The position numbers and the translations under genes are program-made. Positions 60,526 through 64,000 of a stretch of DNA of 64,000 nt are shown one piece after another. This DNA comes from Arenicola marina. Lineage: Eukaryota > Annelida > Polychaeta > Arenicolidae. Each line of letters starts with the position of its first letter. The stretch's first letter is position 1. The DNA lies in the NCBI GenBank assembly GCA_964019135.1, contig OZ025257.1, positions 42,673,798-42,737,797 of the forward strand, given 5' to 3'. Below the pieces are notes generated by a model. The model was not told where the DNA came from and made no database searches. It worked only from the letters and a program-made list of their open reading frames with translations.

Positions 60526-62197
60526 TGCATACTGTGTCTATGTTGTCTTGGCTAGAGCCAATGACACCTCGTTCTGTCTGGGGCCAGACAGTCAGTATAG
60601 CCACCCTTACCAGGTGAACCTCTAGAATATTAGTCCTAGAAACATCTACACCACCAGACCACTCACCTCGCACGGAGATATAATCCTGTAGCATTGCATG
60701 AATATTGCGGCGAGAGGACGGATGAGTATAGAGGGGGCGGGGGGGAGGGGGGCAGCGAGCGTTCTGTTGCCCCTGACAGCCCAGTGCCTCCTCCAACAGA
60801 TAAGCTTGGTCGGTGCCGAGTGGATTATCGCACTAACGAAGGCTGACTGATTGTACGCCCGGCCCCGCGCTGTGTCGGCCTGTCCAGCCTGGACATGATT
60901 AAGGCGTTGGTTATCAGTCGTGGACAGATCTGTAGCCTTTACCGGGAGCTTACCGCGCGCCCAACAAATCAGTAGCCGCAAGTTTGAGTTAAAGATATTG
61001 ACAGAGAAGGGCACAAATATCGCGGTTTGTTCAGCATATGCAGCCAGGCGTTGCCGAACTGAGTCAACAGCGCCTGTTTACCCACCCGGCCGTAGGGACC
61101 CCGGCACAATCCGCAGAAGCTGGTCCGCACGAAAGTCAGTAGGAAAGTGGGCAGAGAAGTCGTGGCGGGGTATTAACACGCGAAATCTTCCTTAATGCGG
61201 CCCTTGGTTCGTGGACAGCTTTGCGGCGTGGTGCAGCTCAGAACACGTTAGAAAGTTGTGGCTTACACCCCCCCCCCCACCCACCCACCCTTCACGCCCT
61301 AACTCTATCCCTACCCCCCCCGCCCACCCTTCACGCCCTAACCCTAACCCTATCCCGACCCCCCCCCCCCACCCCCCACCCCCGCCCGCCAGCACGCCGC
61401 CTGGCCGCTGATCGTCTGTCTTGTTGATAAACGATGAACGCGCCCTGATACCAGTTCATAACGGGATGCGCTGGGTGAGCTTTGCACAATGGCCGCAGGC
61501 TGTATATATAGAGGGACTTGCCTTCCAAAGCCGCTTCACCACCGTTTATTCTGACCGCCCGAAGGCTAGGTTGACGTCGCCATTCATATATATAACGCAC
61601 ACACAGAATGCCAGACATTAGACACGATATGACACCAGCCTAGTGACACAAGCTAACATTACACAAATCTCACCCGTTACCGACTTTCTATAGTACCATG
61701 ATGTTTAATAATCTTCTTATGAATATTCCATTGCCCGACAAGGGCCTCTCGCCTCTCTTTCCAGCTCCTCGCCACTTTCCGTGTGCCCAACCCTTACATG
61801 AGCGTGTCCAGGATAGGGGGGGCGGGGCACGAGCCCCCATCTGTCAGACCCTCAGGTACATCCCCGCCCCCCCTCCCCCGCCGCTTTTTCAAATTTTGTG
61901 TCTCCTGGTCTCTCCTTATTTATTATTACAATGCATCAAGCTTGATTCAATTTTTTTAATGTTCTTGTGGAACAATTTATTGTGCCCCCCCCTTTCACAA
62001 TTTCCTGCAAACGCCCCTGCCTTAAGCCCATTGCCCCTGAGCTACCCCCTCCCATCCCCCACATAACACACACGGTTTCGGGGCGACCGGCTGGGCACAA
62101 TTCAGCACTACAGCACTACAGCACTACAGCACTACAGTATCACACTACGGAGAAAGTGGACATTGCCACAGTCCAATAAACAGACGTTTTATGTGGT
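60526..62197. other. Unique spacer, no gene recognised
   Basis: Open frames at 60646-61195 occur on both strands with no recognised domain. C-rich stretches lie at 61269-61390, including short telomere-like units (61281-61360), and at 61865. A ccaggataggggggg motif lies near 61809. Four copies of agcactac lie at 62102-62137. Confidence 0.45.
61281..61360. repeat. Short telomere-like (CCCTAA)n units
   Basis: Two imperfect copies of a C-rich segment of about 52 bp each contain ttcacgccctaac. The second runs into ccctaaccctaaccctatcc. Only about three telomere-like units are present, so this is an interstitial trace at most. Confidence 0.5.
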
Positions 62198-62478
62198 CAG
62201 GGGATCGTTTCACTAATAGTTACGAGCTCGTAACCATATGTTTCACGTGCTAATTTAACGACAGATCGTAACTTTACGAGCAATGGGACTCAGCGTTATA
62301 CTGCGATGCTCGGGGTGCAGCCGTCTTCGTGCAATTTATTTTTCCCCAATAGTATTCAAAAACATGTTTGCTTTATACTTAGGATAAATTCAACATTTGT
62401 CATTCCTGTTCGAGACAGCAATTAAATTTTTTCATTTTACGAGAAAAAGTTACGAGATTTTAGTGAAATGACCCCCTG
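62198..62478. mobile_element. Short MITE with CAGGGG termini
   Basis: The ends CAGGGGATCGTTTCACTAA and, on the other strand, CAGGGGGTCATTTCACTAA are 19-base inverted repeats with two differences; further inward both arms carry tacgag/cgtaac motifs. CAGGGG-type ends occur in hAT and related superfamilies. I find no matching 8-bp target duplication, so the family is unassigned. No coding capacity. Confidence 0.65.
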
Positions 62479-62702
62479 GCCTGCATAAACGGTGTCAGCG
62501 TGTGACAAAGCACACAATACTCCTGGAAAAGCACACCGCCGCCGGGGGGGGGGGGGGGGCTGCTACTTAATACATTGCTGGGTTTGGGGGGGGGGGGGGT
62601 CCGCGGTTATGAACACACATTTTCCGAGCGCCCCCAGCCCCCGGTCGCAAGTTTTAAAATTTTCGTTCTTATGACTATAGGAATCCTTTTCCTGACACTA
62701 GT

Positions 62703-63040
62703 CTAGCGCTGTTTCCGCATGTAGTCGGCCTAACTGTGAAGTTGGACACTGCGGTAATTGGTGTCTAGCGCTGTTTCCGCATGTAGTCGGCCTAACTGTG
62801 AAGTTGGACACTGCGGTAATTGGTGTCTAGCGCTGTTTCCGCATGTAGTCCGCCTAACTGTGAAGTTGGACACTGCGGTAATTGGTGTCTAGCGCTGTTT
62901 CCGCATGTAGTCCGCCTAACTGTGAAGTTGGACACTGTGGTAATTGGTGTCTAGCGCTGTTTCCGCATGTAGTCGGCCTAACTTGAAGTTGGACACTGCG
63001 GTAATTGGTGTCTAGCGCTGTTTCCGCATGTAATCCGCTT
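62703..63040. repeat. 62-bp tandem repeat (5 full copies plus a partial one)
   Basis: The monomer is 62 bp: tgtctagcgctgtttccgca, tgtagtcggcctaac, tgtgaagttggacactgcgg. Copies are almost identical. Confidence 0.95.
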
Positions 63041-63194
63041 AGGTAGTCCGCAAGGTTCCCCGGGCAGAGTTCCCCCATTGCCACTGGTGGGAAGTTGTGG
63101 GCGCGAGACAGTACGGGATTTGTTTGCTTTGATGACGGTTTGGGCGATAAGGCGTTGGGAGATATATGATTACTGTGGGCACCAAGCAAGGTAG

Positions 63195-63942
63195 CCATGG
63201 TCACCTAGCCCTGACGCATGACCCTCACGACCTCAACCCTAACGGGGGTGTAAGGGTCATGCCATACACATGGTCACGAAAGTAGCATTGCATCACCCAG
63301 CTCGCTTCGATGAATGATTGCGGATTATGACGACGAACCTACCTCTCCTAATCGCCTCGACTTTCTTCTTCAGACATTACTTGGACCCTAGGATGCATTC
63401 ATTTTAAAGTTTGATCTATACTTCTTGCACATCAATGATATTTTCGTCGGTCGTTAACGGTATCCCTCTCTGCCGCTTCAAATTATTCCAGGCAGTTGCC
63501 GCGGCTCGTTTGTTGACATCAGGCAATACACCAGAAAGCTTCCGCATGGCGGCGCCACTAATTTTCGTTGTGTGTCTATAGTCGTGCGTGCGTTTTTGAC
63601 GAAACTAGCGGCGCCGCCATACGGATGATGTCGGTTCTATTGCCTGGTCAAATTTGAAGCGTCAGAGAGGAAAGCCGTGAACAGCTGATGAAAATATAAT
63701 TGATGTGCAAGTGATAGAGAGCAAACTTTAAAATGAATGCATCCTAGGGTCCAAGTAATGTCTGAAGAAGAAGGTCGAGGCGATTTAGAGAGGTAGGCTC
63801 GTTGTCATAATCGACAATCATTCATCGAAGTGAGCTTGGTTATGCATTACTACTTTTTTAACCATGTGTATTGCTTGACCCTTCTGCCTATCAGCTTGTT
63901 GTCAGAAGGGTCAAGTTTACTGGGCTACATGGTCACCATGCG
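63195..63942. mobile_element. Large imperfect palindrome (foldback-type element)
   Basis: The two halves are inverted copies centred near 63577. The best-conserved part, ttcagacattacttggaccctaggatgcattcattttaaagtttg (63371-63413) and its complement (63723-63766), is essentially identical. Other matching pairs are tcgatgaatgattg, ggcggcgcc and aagggtca(t/a)gc with acacatgg. The loop is about 30 bases. Each outer end also holds a smaller hairpin with arms atgaccct/agggtcat on the left and tgacccttctg/cagaagggtca on the right. No coding capacity. Likely a non-autonomous DNA element; class not determined. Confidence 0.8.
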
Positions 63943-64000
63943 GGATAAGTACTCAAAAAGGCGATATTATGCGCGGAATGAAAAAAATAAATAACAAAAA

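Noticed and set aside
58938-60625. Gly/His-rich repeat peptide genes
   Set aside because: They are translated 13-bp minisatellite with frequent length variants that change the frame.
1-64000. Endogenous viral or LTR elements, Polintons
   Set aside because: No capsid, envelope, integrase or polymerase-like frames and no LTR pairs were seen. All retroelement fragments found are LINE or SINE.

Overview
This window looks like a piece of an animal nuclear chromosome, probably from a marine invertebrate; a mollusc or other lophotrochozoan is plausible but not proven. The evidence is one clearly recognisable metazoan gene with GT-AG introns, tRNA-derived SINEs, decayed non-LTR retrotransposon ends, MITE-like elements and two gaps of exactly 200 N (3779-3978, 50779-50978), as in a scaffolded long-read assembly. 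Nothing bacterial or viral was seen: no operons, no CRISPR, no rRNA and no LTR element.

The one well-supported gene lies at the left edge on the minus strand. Five exons (3492-3651, 2733-2887, 1020-1145, 573-665, 1-99) join in matching phases and encode the central C2 domain of an RPGRIP1L-type protein (fantom / NPHP8 / MKS5), a scaffold of the ciliary transition zone. The gene runs off the left end, and its 5' part lies in or beyond the gap. One exon carries an in-frame TAG. A partial copy of the same exon sits directly against the gap.

The rest is dominated by tandem repeats, about 60% of the window by my estimate. In order: 42-bp (1170-2270), 40-bp (3979-9695), 34-bp and 42-bp A/C-rich (10125-11110), 25-bp (11604-12132), 21-bp inside a MITE (12304-12692), 37-bp (12763-16058), G-rich 26-bp (17430-24140), about 51-60-bp with poly-G (25597-27913), 31-bp (29940-30290), 15-bp (30420-32148), 29-bp (34112-34625), 34-bp enclosing 33-bp (37115-46800), 53-bp (46938-47690), 56-bp (49021-50760), 14-bp (50979-51970), 16-bp (55722-56012), 13-bp (58958-60525) and 62-bp (62703-63040). 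Several show higher-order structure. The very long open frames here, up to more than 2,300 codons, are products of stop-free monomers and are not proteins.

Between the arrays are dispersed elements: two copies of one tRNA-SINE family (28474-28645 minus; 54056-54247 plus, with a perfect 12-bp target duplication), a second tRNA-SINE (57603-57866 minus), three truncated LINE 3' ends (25150-25592 minus; 54562-55330 plus; 57880-58292 minus), a TTAA-flanked MITE (36459-37051), a short MITE (62198-62478) and a 0.75-kb imperfect palindrome at the right end (63195-63942). Intervening unique stretches hold no gene I can recognise, apart from one weak candidate exon at 52339-52495. I see no convincing new multi-gene system. 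The notable biology is the repeat architecture: arrays inside a conserved ciliary gene, an array inside a transposon, and one array grown inside another.
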